Shown here piece after piece: positions 1 through 10,702 of a DNA stretch of 64,000 nt; positions within the stretch are counted from its first letter, which is position 1; every line of letters starts with the position of its first letter. The translations under genes and the position numbers were made by a program. Below the pieces are notes generated by a model that was not told where the DNA came from, did not search any database, and worked only from the letters and a program-made list of their open reading frames with translations. The stretch comes from Cytidiella melzeri (Eukaryota; Basidiomycota; Agaricomycetes; Polyporales; Irpicaceae), in the NCBI GenBank assembly GCA_022592445.1, contig JABYQR010000211.1, forward strand, positions 1-64,000, given 5' to 3'.

Positions 1-21
1 AGGCAAGGTAAAAGAACATGT

Positions 22-204
22 TTAGTCCCAACTTGGAATGTGGGAGCCGGCGTTGGAACGGTCCTTTATGTAGTGAGAACTATGTAGTGTTCTCTGTTGG
101 TCGGGGAGAACGACGGTGATGTGGTAGTAGATGATGAGGATGGAGAATACGAGGGCAGCAGATGCAGCGATAGCAAGGGCAGTAATGTCAGCGGCTGTGC
201 TCAT
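22..204 (-). CDS. Small membrane-protein ORF overlapping the pol stop of A1
   Basis: A 60-codon ORF whose ATG shares the tetranucleotide ATGA (204-201) with the pol TGA stop, an arrangement typical of termination-reinitiation coupling. Residues about 5-29 form one long hydrophobic segment (alanine, isoleucine, leucine, valine, ending IIYYH), followed by a polar tail of about 30 residues. A2, B1 and B2 show nothing comparable after pol. It could be a small membrane protein of the element or a chance ORF. I do not recognise a family. Confidence 0.4.
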   Translation of the reverse strand: MSTAADITALAIAASAALVFSILIIYYHITVVLPDQQRTLHSSHYIKDRSNAGSHIPSWD

Positions 205-1162
205 GCTTGATTTCTTCGCTTTGTTTTCTGCAAAACTCGGTCCTTATATACTGCACTAGGGTATTTCTTATGAAACTCCGCTATAGCTTCTGTGGCGTTC
301 TCCATATCTTGGGGTCGAGTCCATGAGTTCTCCGAGTCTTCATACCCAGTCCACTTTACCAAGTATTCGAGTTTCCCTTGCCTGTTATGTCGACTATGGA
401 GTATTGCCTCAACTTCGTATTCTTTTTCATCATTGATGATTTCTGGGGGTGGTTCGGTGTATGCTGGTCCGTACTCTGGTGTTTCTATAAACGGGGTGAG
501 AAGTCCGGCATGGAACACAGGGTGGATCTTCCAGTCCGATGGTAGTCGGAGTTTGTAGGTGATTGGTCCTAGTACTTCGGTTATTTCGAATGGTCCATGA
601 CATTTGGGTGCAAGTTTAGCCGAGGGCCTTGTGGTAGTAATGTTCTTTCCTTCCAGCCAGACTTTCTGACCCACTGTGTATGGCTGAAACCCTCGTTTGT
701 TGCGTGACATGCGTACTGCTTCTGCTGCCATGCGGCTGCTGGCATGTAGCTCATCCCGGATCTGGACCATCTGATGGATGCGCTCGGTGATAGAGGGAAT
801 GTTGGAATGTGGATTGATGACATCCACTACTCTGGGTTCGTATCCTAGTAGTGCTTTGAATGGGGAATGTCGAATTGCCGAGTGATATCGGATGTTGTGT
901 GCAAACTCAGCAGTAGTAAGAAGTCTCGCCCAATCAGTTTGGCGGTAATCGCAGAAGGCTCGAAGATACTGTTCTGATTCCTGATTGACACGTTCCGTTT
1001 CGCTGTCTGTCTCGGGGTGATATGCTGTGCTGATATTCTATTGGATGCCCAACTTAGAGCAGAGTTCTTTCTGGAACTTGGCAGCAAACTGGGGTCCTCG
1101 GTCAGATATGACTTTCTCTGGTAGGCCAAAGCGTCGCCACACGTTGCTGATCTATGACTCAT
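201..1162 (-). pseudogene. Integrase C-terminal part and chromodomain of A1
   Basis: The preserved part starts just before the second catalytic aspartate (SDRGPQF, near 1090) and runs through the third catalytic region (ETERVNQE) to a C-terminal chromodomain (EYEVEAILHSR ... LEYLVKWTGYEDSENSW). The HHCC zinc domain and the first catalytic aspartate, normally about 150 codons between RNase H and this point, are missing. A TGA stop lies near 1035 (after LGIQ) and a frame change lies near 830-850, so no functional integrase can be made. In the chromodomain the usual WEP is WTR. Confidence 0.9.
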
Positions 1163-3373
1163 AGATGAAAAAGATGCTCTTGTAGCAGGATCTGCTCGGA
1201 ATTATCACCCCCCCCTAGATCATGATCAACACGTCTAGAAAGGGCATCAGGAACCGTCATTGTAGTTCCAGGCCGGTGGAATAATTGGAATCGGAATCTT
1301 GAGAGATACAATGCCCAACGTGCTTGTCTTCGGTTCAATTTGTGTGCTTCTTTGAAATATGCGAGGTTCTGATGGTCAGTGTAGATGTTGAAATAGTAAG
1401 TTGCCCCTTCCAAGTAGTGGCGCCACTCCTCTAATGCACGCATGATGGCAAGAAGTTCCTTATCGTAGATGTCGTAATTCCGTTCGGTTACCGTCATCGA
1501 CTGAGAAAGATACGCGCAGGGGTGCCAATGTCCTGTTTCATCCTGTTGGGATAGCACCGCCCCTGTTGCATAACTAGATGCATCGGTTTCCACTCGGAAT
1601 GGTTTGCCTGCATCTGGCATCTTGAGTAGTGGTGCACTGCAGAAGACTCTCTTCAATTCGTCAAAGGCAGTTTGACAGGCCACTGTCCTGTCCCATACAG
1701 TTGTTTTCTTGGTTAGGTGGTACAACGGTTGCGTGATGTCGGAAAAGTTGAGGATAAACCGTCGATAGAAGTTGGCAAATCCAAGGAATGATTGGACTTC
1801 TTTGACTTTACGGGGTATTGGCCAATCGGCCACCGCAGAGACTTTACCCGGGTCCATCTCTAGGTTGTTGTAAGACACAATGAGCCCGAGGTATTCGATG
1901 TGTGATTGTCGGAACATGCATTTCTCCGGTTTCAGGAACAGGTTGTTGTCTTTCAGCCGTTGTAACACCTGTTTGATGAGGATGTCGTGTGTTGCCCAGT
2001 CTTCGGTAAAGATGAGGATGTCGTCCATGTAAACTACTACATGCCCCGTGTCAATAAGATCTGCAAAGATCTCGTTCATCATGGATTGGAACGTTGCTGG
2101 TGAGTTGGTAAGTCCAAAGAACATGACTGTCGGCTCGAACAGGCCAAGGTTGGTCTTGAATGCTGCCTTCCACTCGTTGCCCTCTTTGATGCGTACATTG
2201 TTGTATCCCCATTGCACGTCCAGTTTGGTGAATATCTTTGCTCCTTTGAGTTTGTCAATAAGTTCCGGAATCAATGGTAGTGGGTATGTGTTCTTCTTTG
2301 TCATGGTGTTCAGGATTCGGTAGTCTTGTATTGGTCGTAATGAGCCATCCTTCTTTTTGACAAAGAAGAATGGAGAAGCCATTGGGGATTTCGAGGGTCG
2401 TATGTACCCTTTCCGTAGGTGTTCTGTAATGAAGTTGCTGAGTTCGACCTGTTCTGGTTGTGACAGCGGGTAAACTTTGCAGTTCTTCATTTCTGCCCCC
2501 GGTACAAGGTCTATCGCGTGATCCCATTTCTTTCGTTCTGGTAGTCGTTCTGATGCGTGCTTCTCAAACACAAATCGGAATCCCAAGAACTCAGCTGGTA
2601 CGATGTCTTCAATAGTTTGTTCGGTTTTCTCCTTGTGTTGCGCTTCGGCCACTTGTTGAGACACATTGTGTTTGACCCGGATGTAGATGAGATCTTCGCC
2701 TCCCGCTATTGCTTCATCAATGGTCTCTTCGTGCCATTTTGGCTATCCATTCTGGAGTGACCGAGATCTTTGAAGGTGTAATATAGTCTGCAGTTGGTGT
2801 CGTATCTGCATGCACTTCCTTATGCATTATGGGAGGACTATGGACCTCCACAATTCCTTCTTGGGGTTGGACTATTGGTTCCATGATGTGGACGGCGTCT
2901 GAAGGAAGCTTCTCTCCGACGTAGTTTGGAACTTCCTCGACTTCTTCTACCATGGATGAACGTTTCTTTGTCAACAAATTTGATGCGGGTTTGTTGGCTG
3001 TTGTGAACTGTTTATCCGGTGGCTGCATCCGCTTGATTGCTTGAATGATCTTGATTGTGAGGGGATCTTCACAATGGACCTTATTGCCGTCTTTGAACTG
3101 TATGCATTTGGTCTTCCAGTCTATCGAGGGATTGTGTTTCTTCAACCAAGTCATTCCTAGGATGATGGCGTCTTGACCGAGGTTGGTCACGTAAAACAGT
3201 TCATAGTGGACTCTTTGTCCCACCACTAATGGCAAGTATATGCCATGAGTAATTCGTCCTGCCACGTTGATGGTACCGTCAACGTTCTGGACTCCAAACG
3301 GCTTTGGTAACGGGTTTGCCTCCCACTTGTTACGATTGAGGACTTTTTCATGGATGAAGCAATGCGTCGCACC
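1159..3373 (-). pseudogene. Protease C-part, reverse transcriptase and RNase H of A1
   Basis: Read from 3373 downwards: the protease continues from THCFIHEKV (its DSGA half is at 10567), followed by a linker and a frameshift near 2735. Then comes reverse transcriptase with VKKKDGSLRPIQDYR, the catalytic YMDD (VVYMDDILIF, near 2020) and FANFYRRF, and RNase H with VETDASSYATGAVL and IYTDHQNLAYF. The frame ends at a TGA near 1160, exactly where the integrase N-terminus has been deleted. The 1159-2664 block is open throughout. Confidence 0.92.
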
Positions 3374-3871
3374 TGTCAAGAACACAACCAAACTCTATGA
3401 AGAGCGAGGAAGTGACAACAAGGGGGGAGGAACGACAAGCGGACTCGCGTGGACGATGACGACAGGGATAATGATGATGAGGAAAGAGGGAGATACGACG
3501 CCGAGGGAGTAGCTAACAGTGAGCTAAAGACCAGGATATATTAGCACAGTGGTGAGACTAGTACAAGGTGAACGTCACCTAAAGACCAGGAGGTAGAATC
3601 TGAGGTCTTTAGGGAGCTACAGGGTGGGTTTATATACATCTCAAACAAGGACCCCTGGTACCGGGTCTGTACTCCTAACACTGCCGTGGGAACGTATGGT
3701 GTGCTATGGTGCGATGTTCTACAATGTTCCACAATGTTCCAGCACCTTCTATGATCATGTGACCAGTCTGTCACATGCACTTGATCACATGCAGTAGCCA
3801 TGTACCATCGATAAGATAAGATAAAGAAATTAAAAGGAAAAGAAAAGGAAAAAGTGTGCATGTTCGTGACA
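3374..3871 (-). repeat. A2 3' LTR
   Basis: 498 bp copy of the sequence at 10073-10566 with TGTCA/TGACA termini. It is 4 bp longer than the other copy because of small indels near 3480-3520. It is followed in plus coordinates by the polypurine tract complement. Confidence 0.97.
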
Positions 3872-3887
3872 TTACCCCCCTCCTAAA
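3872..3887 (-). promoter_or_regulatory. A2 polypurine tract
   Basis: Minus-strand TTTAGGAGGGGGGTAA directly abuts the 3' LTR and overlaps the pol stop codon. The same tract (TTTTAGGAGGGGGGTAA) precedes the 3' LTRs of B1 and B2. Confidence 0.9.
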
Positions 3888-6800
3888 GGCCTTTTCTCCG
3901 GAAGGCAGGAGTTGAGTCTTTTCCGTCTTCCCACAAGGATACGCGTCGTAGAGTTTCTGAAGGTAGCTTCTCAAAATTCTCATTAATTGGTCGGAAATTC
4001 ATTGCCAAGAATAGAGATGCAGCGATTGGTCGTGGAGCTCCTGGGTGTCGTCTGTGGAAATCCTTTACGACTTCATCGGCATGAGTGACGTTGGTGGCTG
4101 GTTCCCAGGAATTTTCTGATTCTGGGTATCCTTTCCACTTAACACGGTACTGAAACTCCTTCTTTCGCCCGAAGATCCTTGAATCAAGAATCTGTTCTAC
4201 CTCGTACTCCTCTTCTTCGTCTACCACAATCGGCTCAGGTTCAGGAAATTCCCGGTTAGGGACCAAACTTGCCGTCTTGGCTGGTCGCAACCTATCCACA
4301 TGGAACACCGGGTGACGCTTGTCCCGAATGGTAAGTTTAACCCGGTAATTCAAATCCCCAATCTTTTCTAAGATCTCATAGGGACCATCTCGTTTTGGTG
4401 CTAGCTTTGCCACCGGCTGTTCCTTGGGATGTTTTTCACGTTCCACGTAAACTTTGTCACCAACTTCAAACTGCGGAGCTTTTGCAACTCCATGATCGTA
4501 GAACCGTTTCATGCGTTCTGCCGTAAGTTGTAGCGCAGCTTTAGCATCTTCTTGGGCTTCTCGTAATGCTCGAAGACGTTCGTCTGCTGCGGGAACATTG
4601 GACACTGGGTTCAAAGGCACCTGGAATTCCGGTAAATACCCATAGATCAGTTCGAAGGGAGCCTTCCCGGTGGACGAGTGTACTCGGCTATTAAGCGCAA
4701 ACTCCGCAATCGGTAACCAATCTACCCAGTCATCCTGTCTGAAGGAGCAGAACACTCGGAGATACTGTTCTATCTCTTGGTTCATACGTTCTGTTTTGCC
4801 GTCTGTCTGAGGGTGATACGCGGTGGACATGGACAACTTTACTCCGAGTGCATCGTAGATAGCACGAAGGAACTTGGACGCGAACACTGATCCACGGTCT
4901 GAGATCATCTGTCGAGGTACACCATGGAGTCGAAACACGTTTGCAATATAATCCTGCACGTGTTCGGGGGTTTTCATGCTTTCCCGTGATGGGTAACAGT
5001 GCACCTGCGCGGTTGTTCGATCAACTGCAACCGTGATGGAATCGTATCCTTTACATGGCGGCAGCTTGACAATAAAGTCTGTGGTGACGCTTTCCCATGG
5101 AGCATTGGGCGGCTCTAGTGGATTGAGTGGACCGCGTGGTGGAGCGGGGTATGTCTTCGTTCTTTGACAGGTGTCACATGTGTCTACATAGTCATTGACA
5201 AAGCGTGTCATGCTGGGCCACCAGTAGTTCCGAGATAGCAGTTCCAGTGTCTTGTACCTGCCTGGATGTCCGGCGGCGGGTAAGTCATGATGTCTCCGAA
5301 CCAGTTCCTTTCGGATTTCGTCATCTTTAGGGACATAAACTTTTCCTCGGAACAATAACAGCCCGTTCTCCACGTTCCACTCTTCGAGTCCCCGACTAAG
5401 AAGACGAGGTCCGAGTTTCTTGACTTTGGCAAGTGCTTCTGCCACTTCAGTCTCTCGCAGAGAACATTCACGGATACGTTTTAACAGGTCTCTGTCTGGT
5501 TGTACGCTAGCTTGCCCCCGTTGAGAAGCAGCGGCTCGGAAGACCTCTGGTCCTAGGACTATTCGTGATAGATTATCTTCTTCGTCCTTGACCTCGTGTT
5601 GGCCTAGCCTGGACATAGAATCCGACTTTCCCATTGATTTTCCGGGCTTCGGAATGATTTCAAAGTTAAAACGTGAGAGGAACAACGACCAACGTGCTTG
5701 ACGGCGTGTCAAGTTACGAGCTGTCTTCCAGTACTCGAGGTTCTTGTGGTCAGAGAAGATAGGGAATTTCTCTGGTAGCCCTTCCAAGTAATGACGCCAG
5801 TCTTCAAGGGCTCGTACAATTGCCATGAGTTCTCGGTCGTAGATCTCATAGTTTCGTTCAGTCTCAGTCATGCCTTCAGACCGATAGGCTACTGGATGCC
5901 ACGTGCCGTCTTCGGCTTGTTGTTCCAATACCCCTCCCATTGCATACCCGGATGCATCCGTTTCCAAACGTGTGGGTCTATCAAAACTCCACATTGCCAA
6001 CACCGGCGCTTCCACAAATTGTCGGCGGAGTTCATCAAACGCCGACTGTTCTTCAGGGCCCCATTTCCAAGGAACCTTGCCCGTGAGACGGTCTAAGGGC
6101 TTACATATTTTTCCGAAGTCTTTGATGAATCTCCGGTAGAAGTTTGCAAACCCACGGAATCGGCGAATATCGGAGACATTCTGCGGTACAGGCCACTCAG
6201 CCACTGCCTTTACTTTGACAGGGTCCATGCGTAACTGATTGTGACCAATGATAACACCAAGATATTCTGTCTCTGAACGCTCAAATTCGCATTTCTCCGG
6301 TTTAAGAAACAGATCATGTTGTCTGAGCCGTCTCAGAACTTCATGTACCACCTCGCGGTGTTCGGAGATCTCCTTGGAATAGATGAGGATATCATCTAGG
6401 TAGACGGTGACCTTGCCTTCAGCAATAAGATCAGCAAAGATGTCGTTCATCATGTTCTGGAATGTGGCCGGGGAATTGGTAAGACCAAAGAACATGACCG
6501 TAGGTTCAAACAGTCCTCGGTTGGTGACAAATGCAGCTTTGTGTTCATCGCCTTCCTTGATGCGGACGTTATTGTACCCCCATCTGACGTCCAGCTTAGT
6601 GAAGAACTTAGCACCGCGCAATCTATCCATGAGTTCGGAGATTAACGGCAGTGGATACCTGTTTTTGATAGTGACTTCGTTCAACTTCCGGTAATCCTGC
6701 ACTGGGCGTAACTTTCCATCCTTTTTCTTGACAAAGAAGAAGGGTGACGCCATTGGGGATTTCGACGGTCGAATGTACCCTTTCTCTAGGTTCTCTCAGA

Positions 6801-7835
6801 TAAACTTATCAAGCTCTTCTTGCTCAGGGTGTGACAGCGGGTAAACCTTTGCATGGAATCCTTTTGCCTCCGGAACTAACTCAATTGCATGGTCGTACGA
6901 CTTGTGTTCTGGCAGTTGTTGAGATTCCGTTTCAGAGAAAATGTGAGCATGTTGACGATATTGTTCAGGTACCATCTCCTCAAAGGTTTTGACTGGTTTA
7001 ACCCGGTTCTCGACCTCAGCTAGTTCACTAGAGTATGTGTATCCCGCTAGAGTGAACAGGCGTTCGCCTTCCTGTACCATAGGTGTCGGACGTGTACGTA
7101 CAATGCGTCAGGGAGTTCCTTTTCCACCGAGCTGAGTAGTGGCCTGTGCCTGTAACTTCGGCAATTCGGCCCCATCCAAACTTCCTGAACCTTCCGTGGT
7201 TTCCTGATGTCTTCTTCGGCCTCCTCCGTATCCACCGGCAAGTACGGAAGCTGTTCCACAACTTTCCGTAATCCCGGAGTTCTCTTCTTCCGTTTAGGCT
7301 CAGCTGTTCTCTTAGCTGCAGCCTCTCTCGCTTCATCAACCCGTTGCCTGGGTTTACATGCATCAGGACATCCATCCATCCTGATGATGCCTTCGTACCA
7401 ATCAATGGTGGGGTTATGATACCGCAACCAATCGATTCCTATAATTACGTCTTCGGGTCCAATATCAGTGACCGTGAAGATGGTCCTCTCCTCGTGGTCC
7501 CCTATCCTCATATTGAGAATGGCAACTTCGTCAATAGCCCCGTCTCGATTTGGGGTTCCGTCTATGTTGTACACCGGAATGGGTTGTTTCAACTTCCGGG
7601 TTCTGATACGATGCTCTCGAACAAACCGTTTATGAATGAATAGTGTCGAGGCTCCACTATCAATCATTGCTGCGACTTCTTTAGATCTCCGCACTCCTGA
7701 AACTGTGATGGGTACGTGAAAATGTTCCGATTCAGAACCAGTCTCTAATACATCAGACGCGAGTACGGAAAATCTATTGTTACATGGTATACGCGGGGCA
7801 CGTGCTTGCGCAGCTCGAATCACGGCCCGAATCAA
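3883..7835 (-). pseudogene. A2 pol: protease, RT, RNase H, integrase, chromodomain
   Basis: Entered by -1 frameshift from gag (slip site 7835-7841). Protease has IDSGASTLF near 7660. RT has VKKKDGKLRPVQDYR, the catalytic YLDD (VTVYLDDILIYS) and FANFYRRF. RNase H has LETDASGYAMGGVL. Integrase has HHDLPAAGHPGRYKTLELL with CDTCQ, then the aspartates TDFIVKLP and SDRGSVFAS and the glutamate in TERMNQE. The chromodomain is EYEVEQILDSR ... YRVKWKGYPESENSWEP. Two breaks are visible: a single-base loss near 7088 (after VHV) and a TGA at 6798-6796 in the KFI-ENLEKGY segment. The 956-codon stretch from 6753 to 3883 is uninterrupted. Confidence 0.95.
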
Positions 7836-8893
7836 AAACCCTCCTCAAGTCTCTTCTTGAGGTCGGCGTTCTCCGCCCTTAACTTCTCCAGTTCTCCTAG
7901 CACGGCTTTGAGTGTTACTTCCGACACTCCCGACGAGCTCGACGCTTCTTCCCTCTCAGGCTTCTTTTCTTCGGCCCGAGAAGAAGATACCTCTCCAGTG
8001 GTAGCAGCCACACGAGTCCCTCGAGGTGGTGGGCGTGGGACTGCCGGTTTGGTGCACGTGCGTGCGATGTGACTGGGGTCGGTGGTAATCTCTTGACAGT
8101 TGTAACACCGCCGACCTTGTTGCATTTTGGAGGCATCGACCTCCATGGGAACTGGACCGTTGGAAGGACGGGGAACCGGAGTAAACCTGGGCTGAGACTG
8201 GGTGGGTCTCGACGTAGTTGACGGGGGAACAGACGGAGTTTTCTTTTCCGTTGTCTCCCTGATGCGGGCGTATGCGGCTGCCATTTTCAGGGACCTATCA
8301 ATCCAGCCTTGGTAATTGGCTGGAGGTGCTTCGGCCGTTGCCAGCCGCCCGTAGATGTATTCAGGGAGACCCTTTATGAACCGGATCTCCTTGTCTTTGT
8401 CGCTCAACCCGTTGATGCGACCCACGTATGACTGGAAGTCAGTGACGTATGTGCCGACATCCCGCGCGTTCTTTTCCTTCTTTTCAGCTCCACAGAGCTT
8501 CTCCAGTTCGCGAATGGCAGTATCCTCGGGCGTTGCATCGCCAAAGTACTTTTTGAGTTCAGTTTTGAACTTAGCCCACGTATCAAGATTGGCCGGCAGA
8601 TCACCGTTGTGGTCAGCCATGTGATCTGTGACTGGTATTGCCCATTGGGCAGCTTTCTCCGACAGACGGTAGATGGCCGTCAGGACCTTGGTTTTCTCGT
8701 CCGTGATACTGGCAGTCACCCAGTAAGCCTCACACTGGGACAGAAAACGTTCCAGGTCACGACCATGTTCGCCCTTGTATCTGTCGGGCTTGGAATCATT
8801 GTTGTTGACCGTAACCTGCGGTCTGGGCATTGCTTGCGCGACTGCAGCTACAATGGCTGCAACCAGGGCGGGATCAACCGCGGGTGTTGTCAT
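7832..8893 (-). CDS. A2 gag (capsid and nucleocapsid)
   Basis: A 353-residue gag from the first ATG; the same frame is open upstream to about 9012 as a proline/threonine-rich stretch. Residues about 35-200 match the Ty3 capsid pattern (DRYKGEHGRDLERFLSQCEAYW, then WAKFKTELKKYFGD). A zinc-knuckle-like motif CYNCQE...HIARTC lies near residue 265, with longer spacing than CX2CX4HX4C. The C-terminus is a coiled-coil-like ELEKLRAENADLKKRLEEGF ending in the slip site. The frame is -1 relative to the preceding Cys-rich ORF; in B2 the two are in one frame, so an indel in A2 is likely. Confidence 0.88.
   Translation of the reverse strand: MTTPAVDPALVAAIVAAVAQAMPRPQVTVNNNDSKPDRYKGEHGRDLERFLSQCEAYWVTASITDEKTKVLTAIYRLSEKAAQWAIPVTDHMADHNGDLPANLDTWAKFKTELKKYFGDATPEDTAIRELEKLCGAEKKEKNARDVGTYVTDFQSYVGRINGLSDKDKEIRFIKGLPEYIYGRLATAEAPPANYQGWIDRSLKMAAAYARIRETTEKKTPSVPPSTTSRPTQSQPRFTPVPRPSNGPVPMEVDASKMQQGRRCYNCQEITTDPSHIARTCTKPAVPRPPPRGTRVAATTGEVSSSRAEEKKPEREEASSSSGVSEVTLKAVLGELEKLRAENADLKKRLEEGF
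7835..7841 (-). promoter_or_regulatory. A2 gag/pol -1 frameshift slip site
   Basis: Minus-strand GGGTTTT is a canonical X XXY YYZ heptamer. The zero-frame codons are GGT TTT, followed at once by the gag stop TGA (7834-7832). Slipping back one base reads GGG TTT TTG ATT and enters the pol frame. Confidence 0.8.
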
Positions 8894-8988
8894 TGTGGTG
8901 GGAGTGGGGGAAACGGTTTCAGGAGTAGTGATGGGGTCAGGAATAATGGGGGTGACGTCTGGTGGAGTCGGTGGGTTTTCCGGTACAA

Positions 8989-9243
8989 CTAAACTGGTAT
9001 CACTTCGACTTCTTCAGGAACTCCGACAATCAACGGTATCTGACTGTTATCGCAGGCTACGTATCCACGGTATCGTTGTCCTTCTCTGAAATGACGGGAT
9101 ACTACAAACTTTTGATTTCGATTTGGACACGGTTGTTGTTCGCAGATTTCAATATACGCGTGGTCCTCTTCGTTATCGTGACAATCCTGAAGATCGTCGG
9201 GATCGAAGACGTGGAAACGGTTATCGCACTCAATGATTGCTGT
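8989..9243 (-). CDS. A2 Cys-rich CPNR domain downstream of double TAG
   Basis: 84 codons in the same frame as ORF0, directly after TAG TAG (9249-9244), ending in TAG. It has the pattern CDN.FHVF ... EICEQQPCPNR, also seen after the in-frame TAG in B1 (CDNCIHFF ... CDEQPCPNR) and B2 (CENYPHAF ... ACETQPCPNR). In B2 it is fused to gag, so it is probably the gag N-terminal domain. There is no ATG near its start, so expression would need readthrough of ORF0 or another mechanism. The function is unknown. Confidence 0.7.
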   Translation of the reverse strand, partial: TAIIECDNRFHVFDPDDLQDCHDNEEDHAYIEICEQQPCPNRNQKFVVSRHFREGQRYRGYVACDNSQIPLIVGVPEEVEVIPV

Positions 9244-9246
9244 CTA

Positions 9247-9966
9247 CTACAAAGGAAGTTTCTCAAAGTATCCTCCGTCCGCTACAAAAGCAACTCGACT
9301 CGTAACCTCCGTCAACCTCTTGCGCAATTGCGTGAAGTTGATCTGTCCCACTGATTGCAAGCCCCAGTTCAGTGCTTTGAGCTGGGCAGGCGTGCGCGTG
9401 GAGAGTACTTCCTCCGTGTGTTCTGTGAGGTACAGAAGTTTGTCGTTGAGTAACAGGACTGATCTAACCTGTGAGTCGTTGCGGTCGCGAGTGAGTTCGA
9501 TCAGGATCTTGAGGCGTCTGGTAGTGGCCTCGATCTTCGGCTTGAGGATGCCGACTTGGTCCTTGATGGAAAACTTGTGGAAATCGAGCGTCACAGGTTT
9601 TTGTGCGTCTGGGCGAGGTGGCGGGGGTGCCTGGGAGACGCGGTCCTTGAGAGACGGTTTCTCAATTCGCTCCGCGAGGGTTTGCGCGCGTTCTGTGCGT
9701 GCACGTTCCTTGATGGACTCGTTGTCACGAGCAAACTTTTCGTGGTCGAAGGCAGGAAGCCTGGTGCCCAGGGGATGGTAGTGAGGGCGGCGTGAGACGT
9801 AGGATACGATGGCTTCAAGATCCTTTTCTGTGTAGAGACGAGGACGTCCTTGCTCGCGTAGTTCTCGACGAGCCTCAAAGAAGGACTCGGGTATGCGGCG
9901 ACGAATGCGTACGTCCTTGGGCACTATAACCACGAAGTGAGATGTAGGATCAAAGGTTCGGGCCAA
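9247..9966 (-). CDS. A2 ORF0, conserved upstream protein of this Ty3 group
   Basis: Related to the B1 and B2 upstream ORFs. Shared points are VPKD near the start, YTEKDLEAIVSYVSRR, ERA.TLAER..KPSL, LDFHK, and a C-terminal block LNWGLQSVGQINFTQLRK. The frame is open from just after the LTR (about 10068) with no ATG; the given start is a TTG, so the true start is unknown. It ends in two consecutive TAG codons, after which the frame continues into the CPNR domain. It is highly charged and probably mostly helical. I do not recognise a family with known function. Confidence 0.75.
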   Translation of the reverse strand: MARTFDPTSHFVVIVPKDVRIRRRIPESFFEARRELREQGRPRLYTEKDLEAIVSYVSRRPHYHPLGTRLPAFDHEKFARDNESIKERARTERAQTLAERIEKPSLKDRVSQAPPPPRPDAQKPVTLDFHKFSIKDQVGILKPKIEATTRRLKILIELTRDRNDSQVRSVLLLNDKLLYLTEHTEEVLSTRTPAQLKALNWGLQSVGQINFTQLRKRLTEVTSRVAFVADGGYFEKLPL

Positions 9967-10059
9967 TACAACGTACTGGTAAACCGGGGGGACTAAACTT
10001 TTATAAACTTTGGGGAAAGGGAATTTATGCGGTTGCGCGACGTCCAGGCGAGCGTACGG

Positions 10060-10072
10060 AGATTCTACCTAA
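10060..10072 (-). promoter_or_regulatory. A2 primer-binding site, self-priming type
   Basis: Right after the 5' LTR the minus strand reads TT then AGGTAGAATCT. This is the exact reverse complement of the 11 nt AGATTCTACCT at the predicted RNA 5' end within the LTR (10296-10286). It does not begin with TGG, as most tRNA 3'-end primer sites do. Confidence 0.85.
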
Positions 10073-10218
10073 TGTCAAGAACACAACCAAACTCTATGAA
10101 GAGCGAGGAAGTGACGACAAGGGGGGAGGAACGACGAGCGGACTCGCGTGGACGATGACGACAGGGATAATGATGATGAGGAAGAGGGAGAACGACGCGA
10201 GGGAGTAGCTAACATGAG

Positions 10219-10273
10219 CTAAAGACCAGGATATATTAGCACAGTGGTGAGACTAGTACAAGGTGAACGTCAC
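10219..10273 (-). other. A2 leader intron flanked by direct repeat
   Basis: A 55 nt GT-AG segment (starts GTGACG, branch-like TGCTAAT, ends GGTCTTTAG). Its 3' end repeats the 13 nt just upstream of the donor (TCCTGGTCTTTAG at 10286-10274 and 10231-10219). The same layout occurs in B1 and B2. Confidence 0.65.
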
Positions 10274-10285
10274 CTAAAGACCAGG

Positions 10286-10331
10286 AGGTAGAATCTGAGG
10301 TCTTTAGGGAGCTACAGGGTGGGTTTATATA
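10286..10331 (-). promoter_or_regulatory. A2 TATA box and predicted transcript 5' end
   Basis: TATATAAA at 10331-10324 is followed 28 nt later by AGATTCTACCT (10296-10286), the sequence complementary to the primer site. Confidence 0.75.
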
Positions 10332-10566
10332 CATCTCAGACAAGGACCCCTGGTACCGGGTCTGTACTCCTAACACTGCCGTGGGAACGTATGGTGTGCT
10401 ATGGTGCGATGTTCTACAATGTTCCACAATGTTCCAGCACCTTCTATGATCATGTGACCAGTCTGTCACATGCACTTGATCACATGCAGTAGCCATGTAC
10501 CATCGATAAGATAAGATAAAGAAATTAAAAGGAAAAGAAAGGGAAAAAGTGTGCATGTTCGTGACA

Positions 10567-10702
10567 GCACCACTATCAACCAAGACTTGAACTTTGACAA
10601 TTTCGCGATTGTGTGTGATTTTGCCAGCAAATGATATTGAAAGGTCACTAGCCGTTACACGGTTTGCCTTGATCCTAACACACGTCGAGGGTGTAGGATA
10701 AA
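10567..10702 (-). pseudogene. A1 protease N-terminal part, up to the A2 insertion
   Basis: The -1 frame after the A1 slip site reads from about 10706 through TASDLSISFAG to VLVDSGA at 10567, the first half of the aspartic protease active site. The remainder of the motif is at 3373 on the far side of A2. No stop is seen in this stretch. Confidence 0.9.

Larger units (their letters stand above)
3374..10566 (-). mobile_element. Ty3 chromodomain LTR retrotransposon A2, full length
   Basis: Complete 7193 bp element bounded by LTRs 3374-3871 and 10073-10566 (TGTCA...TGACA ends) and a 5 bp target duplication GCACC (3369-3373 and 10567-10571). It sits inside the protease active-site codons of A1. 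Order on the minus strand: LTR, self-priming site, ORF0, in-frame double TAG, Cys-rich domain, gag, -1 slip site, pol with chromodomain, polypurine tract, LTR. The LTRs differ at only about eight positions in ~495 bp, so the insertion is fairly recent. Pol carries one frameshift and one nonsense codon. Confidence 0.97.
10073..10566 (-). repeat. A2 5' LTR
   Basis: 494 bp copy with TGTCA/TGACA ends. It contains the TATA box (10331-10324), the self-priming 5' end, a leader intron (10273-10219) and U5. Confidence 0.97.

Noticed and set aside
8985..9020. Possible programmed -1 frameshift between the A2 CPNR domain and gag
   Set aside because: The overlap has no slippery heptamer, B2 has the two in one frame, and B1 is shifted in the other direction; mutation explains it better.
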